64,000 bases of DNA from Posidoniimonas corsicana (GCF_007859765.1 NZ_SIHJ01000003.1:310001-374000); one strand, 5' to 3'. Shown: positions 44,176 to 54,088, numbered from the stretch's first letter. A program made the numbers and translations. Notes: generated by a model from the sequence alone, not told the origin.

Positions 44176-44287
44176 AGTACGGGTCGGTGGGTGGTGGCAG
44201 GGGTCGCCGCGCGGCGCGCGGCTGCCCTGCCATAGTAATCCGACCGCCGGGCGATCTCAAACAGGGCGACGCGCCGGCCTTGTCGGG

Positions 44288-47200
44288 CTAGGCGGCCGGG
44301 CGGTCGGCCCCGCTGGACGACTTCAGCCGGTTGATCTGGCTCTCGACCTTGTCGTAGGCCTCCCGTTCGACCAGGTCGATGTCCTTGGGGTCCAGACCCA
44401 TGTCGACCGCAGTGTTCCAGGCCGCGACCGCCTTTTCCGTCTGACCGGCCAGCAGGTGCGCCCGGGACTTGTGGAAGTACTTCGACGCGGTTGGCCCGTC
44501 GGTCACGGCCAGCTCCATATCGGCCACGGCCTCGTCGGCGTGGCCCATCGACATGTGCACGACCGCCCGCGTGTCGAGGATGTCGGACCTCGGCCCCAGG
44601 ATGTCCGCCGCCTCGGCGACGTAGCCCATGGCGGTCTCCATGATGTTCTGGTCATCGGTGGTCATGGCGAGCTGGTAGGCCAGGTTGTTCAGCACGATGG
44701 CCCGGTCAAAGCCCTTCACGTCCTGGCGGTTGAGCAACGCCCGGTAGACGTCGGCGGACTCCTCGTACTGCCGGTGCGTGTCCAGCAGTTCGGCCTTCTG
44801 CATCAGCAGGCGGATCGACTCGGGGTCCTCGCGGAGCGACCGCTCGAGCCACCCGTAGACGCGGTCGAACTGTTCCTCGCTGGCCTCGTCGCCCTGGAAC
44901 TTCAGCAGGGCCGACGCGTACTGAATGGCCGGGACCTCCAGCTCTTCTTTCTCGGTGCGGGCGTTGTCGAGCAGGTCGAGCGCGGCGTCCAGGCTCTGGT
45001 GGCGGCCCAGGAAGTCGGCGTACTCCAGGTTCGCGGCGGGCGCCATCTGGGACGCAAACTGGAACAGCTTCTCGGCGGTCTCAAGGTTGTCGAGGTCGGC
45101 CAGGAGCTTGGCGATGCGGACGATCACCTGCGGGTTGCGGGCGTTCTCTGGCCGCTTCAGCAGCTTCTGCAGCACGGGGCCAACCTCCTGCTTACGCCCC
45201 ATCTTGCTGGAGATGCGCACCAGGAGCTCAAGCGTGCTGGGCTCGGTGGGCGCCACCCGCTGCAGGTTCCGTAGCTGGTTGGCCGCGGTCTTGAGGTCGC
45301 CGGGCGCGTCGTGCACCAGCAACATGCGGATGTAGGCGTCGCGGGCGGCGACAAAGTCGCGGTTGCGGCTGGTGACCTCGGTCATCACCCGCTCACAGTT
45401 CTCCCAGTTGTTGGTGGCGAAGTAGAGCTGCCCCAGGGTCAGCTGGTCGAGCGGCGCCAGGTCGCGGGTCTCGAGGATGTTCTCGTAGAGCGCGATGGCC
45501 TTGAGCTTCGAGGCCGGTTCGGGGCGGGTGGCGAGGATCTTGGCCATCGTCAGCTTGTCCTGGCTGGTGAGCTGGCCGTTGACCAGGTTGGACCGCAGCA
45601 GCCGTTCGGCGTCCAGCGCCTTCTGGTAGTCGCCGGACTGGGCCAGGATCTTCGCGGCGGTGCGGCGGGCCCACATCACCTCGGCGGAGCTGGCAAGCTG
45701 GCTCTCTTCCTCGCCCTTCTTGATCAGGGCGTTGACCAGCGGCGTGGCCTTTTCGAGCTTGTCGGGCTGTGGGTAGCCGTTGCCGAGGTAGAACGCCGCC
45801 AGCCGCTGCATGATTTTGAGGTTGTTGGGGTTGGTCTCGAGCGCGCGTTTGTAGACGTTCTCGGCGTCAAACCAGCGGCTCTGCAGCTCGTAGCCCGGGG
45901 CCAAAACCATCGGCACGACGTCCTCGTCCAGGGCGAGCTGCAGCTCTCGGACTGCCTCTTGGGCGGTCTCGGATTGGTCGGTGGTCGACAGGTAGCCGAT
46001 GTAGGCCAGCCAGGCCTCTTCCGACTTGGGCATCAGCTCTACGGCCTTGCGGAAGGCCTCGCCGCTGGCCTGCTTGGCGGCCTCGCGGGTCGATTCGGCC
46101 AGGCGGTTGTGGCGGGCGGCCCGCATCATGAACCGGCCCAGCCAGAGTTGTGACTCGCCGCTTTCGGGGTTCAGTTCGGCCGCGGCCTGGGCGGCCTCGA
46201 TCGACTCCTCCCAACGCTTGTCACGCTCGGACAGGTACCGGCTGTTCAGCAGGGCTTCGGCGTACTGCCGGCCCAGCAGGCGCTCACGGAACTCCGGCGA
46301 GGCGCGGTCCAGTTGTTTGCGGGCGTCGTCGTAGCGACCCGCCTGCATCAGCAGCGAGACGTGCTGCAGCAGCGACCGCGCGGTCGGAGGGCCAAGCGAC
46401 GCCGCCTTGTCGAGGTTCTCGAGGGCGAGCAGCGGGTCGTTCTGTTCGACGGCGAGGTCGGCCAGCAGCAGGTACAGCATGTGCCACTCGGGACGCTGCT
46501 GACGGGCCTTCTGAACAAGCTGCCGGGCCTGCTCCAGGGCAGACTTGGGCTCAAGTCCCCGCTGGTAGAGCGAGATCAGCCGGTGCGCCTCGGTGTAGAG
46601 CCAGTTGGCGTCCTGCTGGTCGCCGACCACTTTGAGGATCTTGCCCTGGACGTCCGCCATGCGGGCGTCGTCGTTTTCGGTGCGGGCGGCGATAAACATA
46701 TCGAGCAGGTTTGAGAGCTCACCCGGCGCCAACTCGGCAACGCGTGAGCGGGCCGTCTCGAGCTCGCTGGCTGCGCGTAGCGCTTCGAAGCGGGTGGCCA
46801 GGCCCTGCCAGATCATGACCTGGTCTTTCTTAGGCCAGTCCTCGATGCCGTCCGCGACCGCGAGCATCCGTTCGTTGCGCTGCTCGTCGTTTAGGGTCAT
46901 GTAGAGGTCGGCCCGGTCCAGGCGGAGCAGCGGCTGGTCGCCGAACTTCTCTTCGACCTCGCCAAGCATCTTGAGCGCTTTGACGGCGCCGCCGTCGGGG
47001 TCAACCGCCGTCAGGCGGCAGGCGAGCCGCCAAGTGTTGATATTGTCGGGTTCCGCCGTGATCGCCTCGCGGATCAGCTTGATGGCGCGTTTGTACTCCT
47101 TGGCCCGCATGAGGATCTCAGCCAGCAGCAGCTTCTTGCCGGCCGGGGTCATCATCTCCGACTCGATCATCTTGTCGGCATACTCGCCCGCGGCGGCGAG

Positions 47201-48670
47201 GGGGGCGTCCCAGTTACGCTCATCGGCCGGCTTGCGGAGCACTGCGGAGACCATCGAGTTGATCGAGCCGCCGTCGCCGGCGTTGGGGTTGCTAGGCTCC
47301 TGGCCAAGTTTTCGCTGCGCGTTGGCTTGCAGGTCCCGGGCGATGCGGCTCGTGGGGTTGAGCTGCAGCACCAGGCCGGCGGAGTCGATCGCCTCCTGCC
47401 ACATCTCCAGGCGGGTGTAGCAGAGCGCCAGCATCCCGTTGAGCTCCTCGCTGATTTCCACGTTGGACTGCATCAGCGGCCGGATCTTGGCGAGCGCCTC
47501 GGCGGCCGGGTACCACTTCTCCTGCGAGACCATCAGCCGGGCCCGCAGGTACTCGAGCATTGTCTTCTGCAGGTTGGGGAGCGCGGCCAGTTGGTCGATC
47601 TGCTTCTGCGCGTCTTCGAGCCGTCCGGCGTTGATCTGAGCGCGGGCCTGGGCGACCTGCAGCGCGATCTGCTCGCCTCCGGTGGTCTTCGCGACGCCGT
47701 CCTCGTACCATTTCAGCGCCGCGTCGTAGCCGTCTTCCTTGGCCGCGACAAACGCGCCGGTCATGTACAGGGTCCCGGACTCGGGGTGGGACTCGAGCCC
47801 GCGTTCTAGCAGCTCCCTGGCCTCGGCGTACTGCTCGTCCATGGCGAAGAGCCGGGCGCGGACCAGCAACGCGTCGAGGTTGTCGGCGTCGAGTTCGAGC
47901 GCTTTCTCCAGGTCGTCGATGCCTTCCTGCTTGTGTTCATCCCCGTCGCTCAGCTGGTACCGGGCCCGGGCGACATAGGCGTCGGCGCTCTCCGGGTTGA
48001 TCTCGATCATGTAGTCCATGACCTCGTCGGCCTTGGCCGGGTCGGCGTTGCTGCGGATCAACGCGGTGGCGAGCTGGGTGTAGAGGCCAACCTGCTCGGC
48101 GGCGACCGCCTTCTCCGGATCGAATTCGTTGCTCTGCGGGTCGTAGCCCAGCGCATGGCTACAGTTCTTAAGCGCTTTTTCCTCCTGGGCCATCTGTAGG
48201 TAGCAGCGCCCCAGCAGCTCCAGCAGCTCCGGGTTCTTGGGGTCGTTGGCGAGCATGATCTCAAGGTGCTCCGCCGACTGCTTGGTGGCGCCGAACGTCA
48301 TCAGCAGGTCGACCAGCCGCTTGCGCAGCTCTGGGTTCTTCCGCCACTTGCGGACGGTGCCCTCCATGATGCCGAGCGCCTTCATGCGGTCCTGCGGCTC
48401 GGTCTCCTCGTCCTCAGCGATCTCGGCGAAGGTCATCGCCATCTCGACGGCGTGCTCTTCGTCGTTCTTGCGCTTCTGGGTGTAGCGGTAGAGGTTCCAG
48501 GCGGCGGCCTCGATGTCGCCTTCGGCCCGCTCCTGCTCGGCCATCACCAGCAGCTTTTCGGCGCCGCGGTAGCTCTGTACCAGCAACAGCCCGTACAGGG
48601 CGCCCCCCACGACGATGGCCCCAACGACCAGCCCAACAAGCAGCTTGTAGTTAACTTGATAGCGTTGCAT
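44288..48670 (-). CDS. 1460-residue TPR-repeat protein with N-terminal membrane anchor
   Basis: A single N-terminal membrane helix (residues ~10-31) is followed by ~1400 residues of helix-turn-helix repeats, many with clear TPR consensus (e.g. NPELLELLGRCYLQMAQEEKALKNCSHALGYDP; EQYAEARELLERGLESHPESGTLYMTGAF; RYDDARKQLDRASPEFRERLLGRQYAEALLN). Most of the protein should be in the periplasm if the helix is an uncleaved anchor. Such very long TPR proteins act as scaffolds for export or polysaccharide machinery; the exosortase system uses TPR proteins (PrsT) of a different size. The genes on either side on this strand are TIGR03790 (upstream) and the DPF protein (downstream). Role unknown. Confidence 0.9.
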   Translation of the reverse strand: MQRYQVNYKLLVGLVVGAIVVGGALYGLLLVQSYRGAEKLLVMAEQERAEGDIEAAAWNLYRYTQKRKNDEEHAVEMAMTFAEIAEDEETEPQDRMKALGIMEGTVRKWRKNPELRKRLVDLLMTFGATKQSAEHLEIMLANDPKNPELLELLGRCYLQMAQEEKALKNCSHALGYDPQSNEFDPEKAVAAEQVGLYTQLATALIRSNADPAKADEVMDYMIEINPESADAYVARARYQLSDGDEHKQEGIDDLEKALELDADNLDALLVRARLFAMDEQYAEARELLERGLESHPESGTLYMTGAFVAAKEDGYDAALKWYEDGVAKTTGGEQIALQVAQARAQINAGRLEDAQKQIDQLAALPNLQKTMLEYLRARLMVSQEKWYPAAEALAKIRPLMQSNVEISEELNGMLALCYTRLEMWQEAIDSAGLVLQLNPTSRIARDLQANAQRKLGQEPSNPNAGDGGSINSMVSAVLRKPADERNWDAPLAAAGEYADKMIESEMMTPAGKKLLLAEILMRAKEYKRAIKLIREAITAEPDNINTWRLACRLTAVDPDGGAVKALKMLGEVEEKFGDQPLLRLDRADLYMTLNDEQRNERMLAVADGIEDWPKKDQVMIWQGLATRFEALRAASELETARSRVAELAPGELSNLLDMFIAARTENDDARMADVQGKILKVVGDQQDANWLYTEAHRLISLYQRGLEPKSALEQARQLVQKARQQRPEWHMLYLLLADLAVEQNDPLLALENLDKAASLGPPTARSLLQHVSLLMQAGRYDDARKQLDRASPEFRERLLGRQYAEALLNSRYLSERDKRWEESIEAAQAAAELNPESGESQLWLGRFMMRAARHNRLAESTREAAKQASGEAFRKAVELMPKSEEAWLAYIGYLSTTDQSETAQEAVRELQLALDEDVVPMVLAPGYELQSRWFDAENVYKRALETNPNNLKIMQRLAAFYLGNGYPQPDKLEKATPLVNALIKKGEEESQLASSAEVMWARRTAAKILAQSGDYQKALDAERLLRSNLVNGQLTSQDKLTMAKILATRPEPASKLKAIALYENILETRDLAPLDQLTLGQLYFATNNWENCERVMTEVTSRNRDFVAARDAYIRMLLVHDAPGDLKTAANQLRNLQRVAPTEPSTLELLVRISSKMGRKQEVGPVLQKLLKRPENARNPQVIVRIAKLLADLDNLETAEKLFQFASQMAPAANLEYADFLGRHQSLDAALDLLDNARTEKEELEVPAIQYASALLKFQGDEASEEQFDRVYGWLERSLREDPESIRLLMQKAELLDTHRQYEESADVYRALLNRQDVKGFDRAIVLNNLAYQLAMTTDDQNIMETAMGYVAEAADILGPRSDILDTRAVVHMSMGHADEAVADMELAVTDGPTASKYFHKSRAHLLAGQTEKAVAAWNTAVDMGLDPKDIDLVEREAYDKVESQINRLKSSSGADRPAA

Positions 48671-49050
48671 GACGTTCTCGTTTGATCCGCTTGAACGGCG
48701 CCGGCCTGACTCTAGTCGGGCGCCCTGGCGTTGGCGGGGTGATGGCTTGTGGGTTGGCTCTCGCGACGGCGGCTGCCATTCGGGGTGGCGCCGCGGCGAT
48801 CGGCTGGATGTTCCTGAGCTGAGAAAAGGCGCCGGACGAATGCCCCGGGGGCGAAAACTAGCTCCCTAGCAGGGCCGACACAGCCCCCATCGCTCCGCGG
48901 GGCCGGCGGTCTCCCCGTTCATCGTATCTCCGCCGTGGGGTGTGTCAACGAATGGGGCAGCGGCGTAAGGCTTGATGGGCGAACGGCTTGTGCTGGCTGT
49001 AGAGCCTGGTCCGCATGCACTACGCGGCGGGGCCAGCGATGGTTCGCCGG
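48671..49050. other. Intergenic region upstream of the TPR gene
   Basis: These 380 bases carry no gene that I can support. They separate the stop of TIGR03790 (49051) from the TPR gene start (48670), both on the minus strand, and so hold the TPR promoter if the two genes are separately transcribed. No strong palindrome or T-run was seen. Confidence 0.4.
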
Positions 49051-50772
49051 CTACTCAACCCACACCCAGATGGGCGCCGAGCGGCTGGATGTTACCGGGT
49101 CGACCGCCTGCAGGCGGACTGGGCCCCTGCCCAGGTCGCCGGCCTTCACCTGCAGCTCGGGAGGCTCGCCTTTAAGCTGCCCGATGACCCGCGAGTTCTG
49201 CATAACCACACCGAGTTTCACATCGCCGGCGACCCGCAGACGGAGCGTTTCGTCCGACGCGGCCCGCTGGTCGGGGAAGCTGGTGAGCGTGAGGTCGCCC
49301 CCCTCGGTGTTGTCGACCAAGATCTGGGCGGATGTCGACCCGCGGGTCTCGATAGGGTCGTCTCGAACGGCGACCAGCCGCACCTCGTGCCGGCCGTCGG
49401 GCAGCTTGGTGGAGTCGATGGTCATCTCGCCTCCGCGCCGGATCATGGCGAGGAGCCTGCCGTCGATATGGACCTCGCATTCCTGCGACGCCCCCGAAAG
49501 GCGGGGGCGGAGGGTCAGCGGCCCTTTGACTACCTTGCCGTCCACCAGGTCCCCGGCGCCGCACTCGGGGGGGTCCGCCCAGGGCTGGCAGAGCGGGTCG
49601 CCGACGATCAGCAGCTGGTAGGGCGCCGCCACCGACTGATAGTAGGCCTCCGCGAGCGAGCATCCTCGGTAGTAGTGCAGGTGGATCGTGGCCAGCGGGA
49701 ACTTGGCCTGGATGGCGAGCGGTTCGGTCACGGTCCCCGAGGCGCCCGCCGCGCCGGCCCGGATGAACTCGGGCAGCGTGGTCTGCCCGAGGTCCTTCTC
49801 AAGGACTCCGCCGAAGCTGGTCAGGTTGTCGCAGATGGCGCCGGGACGGACCGACAGGTTGGCCGGCACGTTGGCCTTGCGGAAGCCGCTGGTGAGCCCG
49901 ACTACATCCCGTTTCCCCGTGGGGAGCATCCCCTTTTGAACGGCCACCTTGGCGCCCTCGTCCCGCAGCACGGCGGCGACCGGCGCGAAGCACTGGTCGC
50001 GGGCGCGCGACCGGACGTCGGTGTTGTGCATGTAGTAGAACGCGCCATCGGGACGCGACGCGTCGGCCGAAGTGGCGGTGACCAGGCAGCGGGCGATCTC
50101 CTCAACGCTGTTGCCCATTGCTTGCGTCACGCCCAGCACGGTCGACAGGAAGTACCGCGGCCCCTTGGTCAGGTCGTCGGTCCGCTTGCCGCCCCGCTGC
50201 CACGCGTACCGCGATCGGAAGCCCTGCGACGGCGCGTTGGCCAGCGCCGTGCACTTGGCCAGGTTCTGGGAAGTGCCGTCGGGCACGTACCAGTTGGTGT
50301 TCATGGCCATCAGGGTTGGGCTCTCCTGCAGCACGTACTGCCACAGGTAGGTGGCGCCGGTGATCGACGCGATCGGCCGCATCTGCTTGGGGAACTTCTC
50401 GTCGGGGAAGAAGTCCTGGAAGTTAACCCGCGTCGGCAGGTCGCACGAGTACACGACGTAGTCGATCTGAGCTACCAGCCGGCGGCCCTCGATCGCGTCG
50501 ATCACCGGCTGCAGGATCTTCTCGCGGAACGCTTTGCCGTTGATCTGCACCGCCGACCCGGCCCAGTCCAGGTACAGCACGTTCTGCGGCGGGATGTTGC
50601 GCAGCCGGGTGTAGTAGTTGGCGACCGTCAGCGAGTCTTCGCTGTTCTGGTTCACCACCAGCAGCACGTTCTCAGGGCCGCCTCCGGCGGAGCAGGGCGC
50701 CGGCGCTAGCAGGCCGGCCAGCAGCACCAACGGGACAGCGAAACGAGACAGCTTGGAGTGGCGGGCAGGCAT
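49051..50772 (-). CDS. TIGR03790-family secreted protein
   Basis: The product is 573 residues from the ATG at 50772. A signal peptide (SRFAVPLVLLAGLLAPAPCSA) is followed by GGGPENVLLVVNQNSEDSLTVANYYTRLRNIPPQNVLYLDW, the start typical of TIGR03790. Core signatures include FREKILQPVIDAIEGRRLVAQIDYVVYSCDLPTRV, DDLTKGPRYFLSTVLGVTQAMGNSVEEI, the Asn-Leu-Thr-Ser-Phe-Gly-Gly-Val-Leu block and GASGTVTEPLAIQAKFPLATIHLHYYRGCSLAEAYYQSV. The fold of this block resembles Cys peptidases of the gingipain/caspase clan, but I see no clear Cys-His pair to support activity. From established knowledge, the family occurs mainly in genomes with exosortase. Its function is unknown. Confidence 0.88.
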   Translation of the reverse strand: MPARHSKLSRFAVPLVLLAGLLAPAPCSAGGGPENVLLVVNQNSEDSLTVANYYTRLRNIPPQNVLYLDWAGSAVQINGKAFREKILQPVIDAIEGRRLVAQIDYVVYSCDLPTRVNFQDFFPDEKFPKQMRPIASITGATYLWQYVLQESPTLMAMNTNWYVPDGTSQNLAKCTALANAPSQGFRSRYAWQRGGKRTDDLTKGPRYFLSTVLGVTQAMGNSVEEIARCLVTATSADASRPDGAFYYMHNTDVRSRARDQCFAPVAAVLRDEGAKVAVQKGMLPTGKRDVVGLTSGFRKANVPANLSVRPGAICDNLTSFGGVLEKDLGQTTLPEFIRAGAAGASGTVTEPLAIQAKFPLATIHLHYYRGCSLAEAYYQSVAAPYQLLIVGDPLCQPWADPPECGAGDLVDGKVVKGPLTLRPRLSGASQECEVHIDGRLLAMIRRGGEMTIDSTKLPDGRHEVRLVAVRDDPIETRGSTSAQILVDNTEGGDLTLTSFPDQRAASDETLRLRVAGDVKLGVVMQNSRVIGQLKGEPPELQVKAGDLGRGPVRLQAVDPVTSSRSAPIWVWVE

Positions 50773-50915
50773 GCTGTCGTTGTAGAGGGTCGGGCGGCGC
50801 GGGGCAAAGGGCGGCGCGTCGCCTTTCGGCTGGCCGGCCGAGCCGCCATACTGGCTGGGGCCTATGGTGAAGCTACGCAAGCCGCGGCGCTGTTGTTCGA
50901 CACCCGCAGACCCAC

Positions 50916-51662
50916 ATGCCCCCCGCCCAGCAACCCGAACCGCCCGCCGCGCCCGAGCGTGAGTTTGTCTTCGCCGCCCGCGACGTGACGAAGGTCTACC
51001 ACATGGGCGAGGTCGACGTGCACGCGCTGCGGGGGGTGACGATGGACCTCTACGCCGGCGAGTTCGTCGTGCTGCTCGGCCCCTCGGGGAGCGGCAAGAG
51101 CACGCTGCTCAACATCCTCGGCGGGCTCGACGCCCCGACCACCGGCAGCGTGCACTACCGCGGCAGCGAGCTGACCGATTTCGACGACGCCGCGCTGACC
51201 CGCTACCGGCGCCGGCATGTCGGGTTTGTGTTCCAGTTCTATAACCTCATACCGAGCCTCACCGCGCGGGAGAACGTGCAGCTGATCACCGAGATCGCCG
51301 ACAACCCGCTCGACCCGGCCGAGGCGCTAGCGCTGGTGGACCTGGAAGACCGCATGGACCACTTCCCCTCGCAGCTTTCCGGCGGCGAGCAGCAGCGGGT
51401 GGCCATCGCGCGGGCGGTTGCCAAGCGGCCCGACGTGCTGCTGTGCGACGAGCCGACCGGCGCTCTCGACGTGCACACCGGCGTGCTGGTGCTCGACGCG
51501 ATCCAGAAGATCAACCAGGAGATCGGCAGCACCACCGCGGTGATCACCCACAACGCGGTGATCGCCGACATGGCCGACCGCGTGATCAGCGTCTCGGACG
51601 GCAAGATCCACGACGTCCGCCAGAACCAGCAGAAACGCACAGCGAGCGAGCTGGAGTGGTAG
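50916..51662 (+). CDS. ABC transporter ATP-binding protein (LolD/MacB type)
   Basis: The product is 248 residues. Walker [10 protein letters not shown] (residues ~62-70), Q-loop in [19 protein letters not shown], signature [14 protein letters not shown], and Walker [13 protein letters not shown] are intact; the H-loop is VITHN. The ATYTAREN-like spacing and short N-terminus fit the FtsE/LolD/MacB branch that powers envelope lipoprotein or efflux permeases. No permease gene follows; the next gene is UbiD on the same strand 57 bases later. Start chosen at the ATG 50916 with the long Pro/Ala leader [15 protein letters not shown]; a shorter start is possible. Confidence 0.93.
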   Translation: MPPAQQPEPPAAPEREFVFAARDVTKVYHMGEVDVHALRGVTMDLYAGEFVVLLGPSGSGKSTLLNILGGLDAPTTGSVHYRGSELTDFDDAALTRYRRRHVGFVFQFYNLIPSLTARENVQLITEIADNPLDPAEALALVDLEDRMDHFPSQLSGGEQQRVAIARAVAKRPDVLLCDEPTGALDVHTGVLVLDAIQKINQEIGSTTAVITHNAVIADMADRVISVSDGKIHDVRQNQQKRTASELEW

Positions 51663-51719
51663 GCAACCGGCCACCGCAGCAGCTTTAACCGCCGCAACCA
51701 GTCTTAGCAGCAACTCTCC

Positions 51720-53651
51720 ATGGGCTACAAATCTCTCCGCCAGTGCGTCGACGACCTCGAGCAGCACGGCCGCCTGCGGCGCATCGACGCCCCGGTCAGC
51801 GCCTACCTGGAGGCCGCCGCCATCCACCGCCGCGTCTACGCGGCGGGCGGGCCGGCGCTGCTATTCAGCAACGTCCCGGGCTGCCGGTTCCCGATGGCCA
51901 GCAACCTGTTTGGAACCCTCGAGCGGTCGCGCTTCATGTTCCGCGACGCCTACGAGCGGGTGCAGCGGCTGATCGGGCTGAAGGTCGACCCCAGCGGCGC
52001 GCTGCGTTCGCCGTTCGCGGCGGCCAAGGCGTCGTACTCCGCGCTGCACATGCTGCCGCGGATGGTCCGCACCGGGCCGGTCATGGCGAACGAGACCACC
52101 GTCAGCCAGCTCCCCCAGTTGGTCAGCTGGCCCCGCGACGGCGGCGCCTTTGTCACTCTGCCGCAGGTCTACACCGAGGACCCCGCCGCACCCGGTGTGA
52201 AGCGGTCGAACCTTGGTATGTACCGTATCCAGCTCTCCGGCAACGAGTACGAGCAGGACAAACAGATCGGGCTGCACTACCAGTTGCATAGATCGATCGG
52301 CGTGCACCAGGCCGCCGCGATGCGGATGGGAAATCCATTCCGCGTCAACGTGTTCGTCGGCGGCACGCCCGCCATGAACCTGGCGGCGGTGATGCCGCTG
52401 CCCGAAGGGATGAGCGAACTCACTTTCGCCGGCGCACTGGGCGGCGGGCGCATCCGTATGGTGCACCGGAGCGACGGGCTGCCGGTGCACGCCGACACCG
52501 ACTTCGCCCTCTGCGGCACGGTAATCGACGGCCGGATGCTCCCCGAGGGGCCCTTCGGCGACCACCTCGGCTACTACTCACTGAGGCACCCGTTCCCAGT
52601 GCTCAAGGTGGAGCACGTCTTCCACCGCGCCGACGCCATCTGGCCGTTCACCGTGGTGGGCCGCCCGCCGCAGGAGGACACGGCCTTCGGGCAGCTGATC
52701 CACGACCTCACCGGTCCTGTGATCCCGACCGTGCTGCCGGGCGTACACGGCGTGCACGCGGTCGACGCGGCGGGCGTGCACCCGCTGCTGCTGGCGATCG
52801 GCAGCGAGCGCTACATGCCGTTCATGAAAGAGCACCGCCCGCAGGAGCTGCTCACCCAGGCGTGCGCCATCTTGGGGCAGGGGCAGCTGTCGCTGGCCAA
52901 GTTCCTGATGATCATCAACCGGGCCGACGCGCCGAACCTCAACCTGCACCACATCGCCGACTTCTTCGCGCACGTGCTGCAGCGGGCCGACTGGACGCGC
53001 GACCTGCACTTCCACACGCAGACCACCATCGACACGCTCGACTACTCGGGCGACGGGCTCAACGCCGGCAGCAAGGTGGTCATCGCCGCCGCCGGCCCAC
53101 CGAAGTTCGACCTTGCCACAAGCGTCGACGGCCACGTCGACCTGCCCGAGGGTTTCTCCGACCCGCAGGTGGTGCTGCCCGGTGTGGTCGCCGTCCGCGG
53201 CCCCCAGCTGCCCGCGCCCACCTTCGACTACGACGCCAGCCGCCGCGACCCGGCCGCCGGCGCTGGCGTGGAACAGCAGGGCCTCAGCGAGTCCGCCGCC
53301 CGGGCCGCCGCGGACGTCCAGCGGCTGTGCGATGCGATCCCTGTCGGCAGCCCGCTCCGCAAGTTCCGGTTGATCGTTGTGTGCGACGACCCCGGATTTG
53401 TTGCGTCCGCCAGCGGCGAATCTTCGATTGATAACTTTCTGTGGGCTGCGTTCACGCGGGCGAACCCCGCCGCCGACCTGTACGGCGTCGACGCGTTCAC
53501 CCGCCAGAAGCACTGGGGCTGCCACGGCCCGCTGGTGATCGACGCACGGATCAAGCCGCACCACGCGCCGGTCCTGGAGGAAGACCCCGAGGTAACCAAG
53601 AAGATCGAAGCCATGGCCGCCAACGGCGGCCCGCTGTCTGGGCTGTTTTAG
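51720..53651 (+). CDS. UbiD-family decarboxylase
   Basis: The product is 643 residues, starting MGYKSLRQCVDDLEQHGRLRRIDAPVSAYLEAAAIHRRVY, the UbiD N-terminus. The catalytic core is present: LPRMVRTGPVMANETTVSQLPQLVSWPRDGGAFVTLPQVYTEDP, VKRSNLGMYRIQLSGNEYEQDKQIGLHYQLHRSIGVH (prenylated-FMN and metal region), PEGPFGDHLGYYS (Glu-x-x-Phe-x-Asp-His block) and the HVFHRADAIWPFTVVGRPPQED closing motif. It would use prenyl-FMN, made by UbiX, to (de)carboxylate aromatic or alpha,beta-unsaturated acids. No UbiX gene is in the window. It is longer than typical UbiD (~490 residues) because of the C-terminal domain after residue ~440. Confidence 0.93.
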   Translation: MGYKSLRQCVDDLEQHGRLRRIDAPVSAYLEAAAIHRRVYAAGGPALLFSNVPGCRFPMASNLFGTLERSRFMFRDAYERVQRLIGLKVDPSGALRSPFAAAKASYSALHMLPRMVRTGPVMANETTVSQLPQLVSWPRDGGAFVTLPQVYTEDPAAPGVKRSNLGMYRIQLSGNEYEQDKQIGLHYQLHRSIGVHQAAAMRMGNPFRVNVFVGGTPAMNLAAVMPLPEGMSELTFAGALGGGRIRMVHRSDGLPVHADTDFALCGTVIDGRMLPEGPFGDHLGYYSLRHPFPVLKVEHVFHRADAIWPFTVVGRPPQEDTAFGQLIHDLTGPVIPTVLPGVHGVHAVDAAGVHPLLLAIGSERYMPFMKEHRPQELLTQACAILGQGQLSLAKFLMIINRADAPNLNLHHIADFFAHVLQRADWTRDLHFHTQTTIDTLDYSGDGLNAGSKVVIAAAGPPKFDLATSVDGHVDLPEGFSDPQVVLPGVVAVRGPQLPAPTFDYDASRRDPAAGAGVEQQGLSESAARAAADVQRLCDAIPVGSPLRKFRLIVVCDDPGFVASASGESSIDNFLWAAFTRANPAADLYGVDAFTRQKHWGCHGPLVIDARIKPHHAPVLEEDPEVTKKIEAMAANGGPLSGLF

Positions 53652-53746
53652 TTGGAAGCTGGAAGTTGGAAGCTAGTTAAACGCGGCGACTTCTCGCGGT
53701 CCCACCGCAGCGAATCCGAAATCCCCAATCTGCAATCCGCAATCCC
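53652..53746. repeat. Low-complexity repeat tract between UbiD and the next gene
   Basis: The tract has a near-tandem GTTGGAAGCT-type repeat (copies at 53651-53660 and 53665-53674) and then a C/A-rich run with repeated CAATC/GCAATC words at ~53728-53746, directly up to the next ATG. No promoter can be recognised inside it. It is the same sort of simple intergenic repeat as inside pheS. Confidence 0.5.
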
Positions 53747-54088
53747 ATGTGGGACTGGCTCAACACCACCGAAGTGCCAACCTGGCTGGAAGTCGCGCCG
53801 GTCGTGGCGTTGGTGTTGTGGTTCTTTGCCGTGGGCGCGTGCGTGGGGAGCTTCCTGAACGTGGTCTACACCCGCGCGCCACGGGGCGAGGATGTGGTCG
53901 TGAAGGGCTCGCACTGCCCGGTCTGCAACCACCCCATCCGCTGGCGCCACAACCTGCCGGTGATCGGCTGGTTGGTGCTACGCGGCAAGTGCTACGACTG
54001 CAAGGCGCCAATCCCGATCCGCTACTGGCTGTTCGAGCTGGTCTTCGGAACGCTGTTCGCGCTTGTTGGCTGGTGGATATGGGGGTAG
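53747..54088 (+). CDS. Stand-alone N-terminal domain of a prepilin peptidase
   Basis: The product is 113 residues. It starts with a membrane helix (PVVALVLWFFAVGACVGSFLNVV, residues ~17-39) and continues YTRAPRGEDVVVKGSHCPVCNHPIRWRHNLPVIGWLVLRGKCYDCKAPIPIRYWLFELVFG. These are the DiS_P_DiS (methylase) domain features: two C-x2-C zinc pairs separated by ~20 residues and the IPIRYW turn. The C-terminal aspartic protease half of normal prepilin peptidases (GxGD and D residues) is missing; the protein simply ends after the helix LFALVGWWIWG. It could serve as an N-methylase only, work together with a separate protease, or be a truncated remnant. The DUF1559 pilin-like genes at 20280 and 25030 are possible clients. 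Confidence 0.8.
   Translation: MWDWLNTTEVPTWLEVAPVVALVLWFFAVGACVGSFLNVVYTRAPRGEDVVVKGSHCPVCNHPIRWRHNLPVIGWLVLRGKCYDCKAPIPIRYWLFELVFGTLFALVGWWIWG

Noticed and set aside
49015..50709. Plus-strand open frame of ~560 codons
   Set aside because: It covers the TIGR03790 gene on the opposite strand and has the Arg/Gly/Val/Asp composition typical of shadows in GC-rich DNA.
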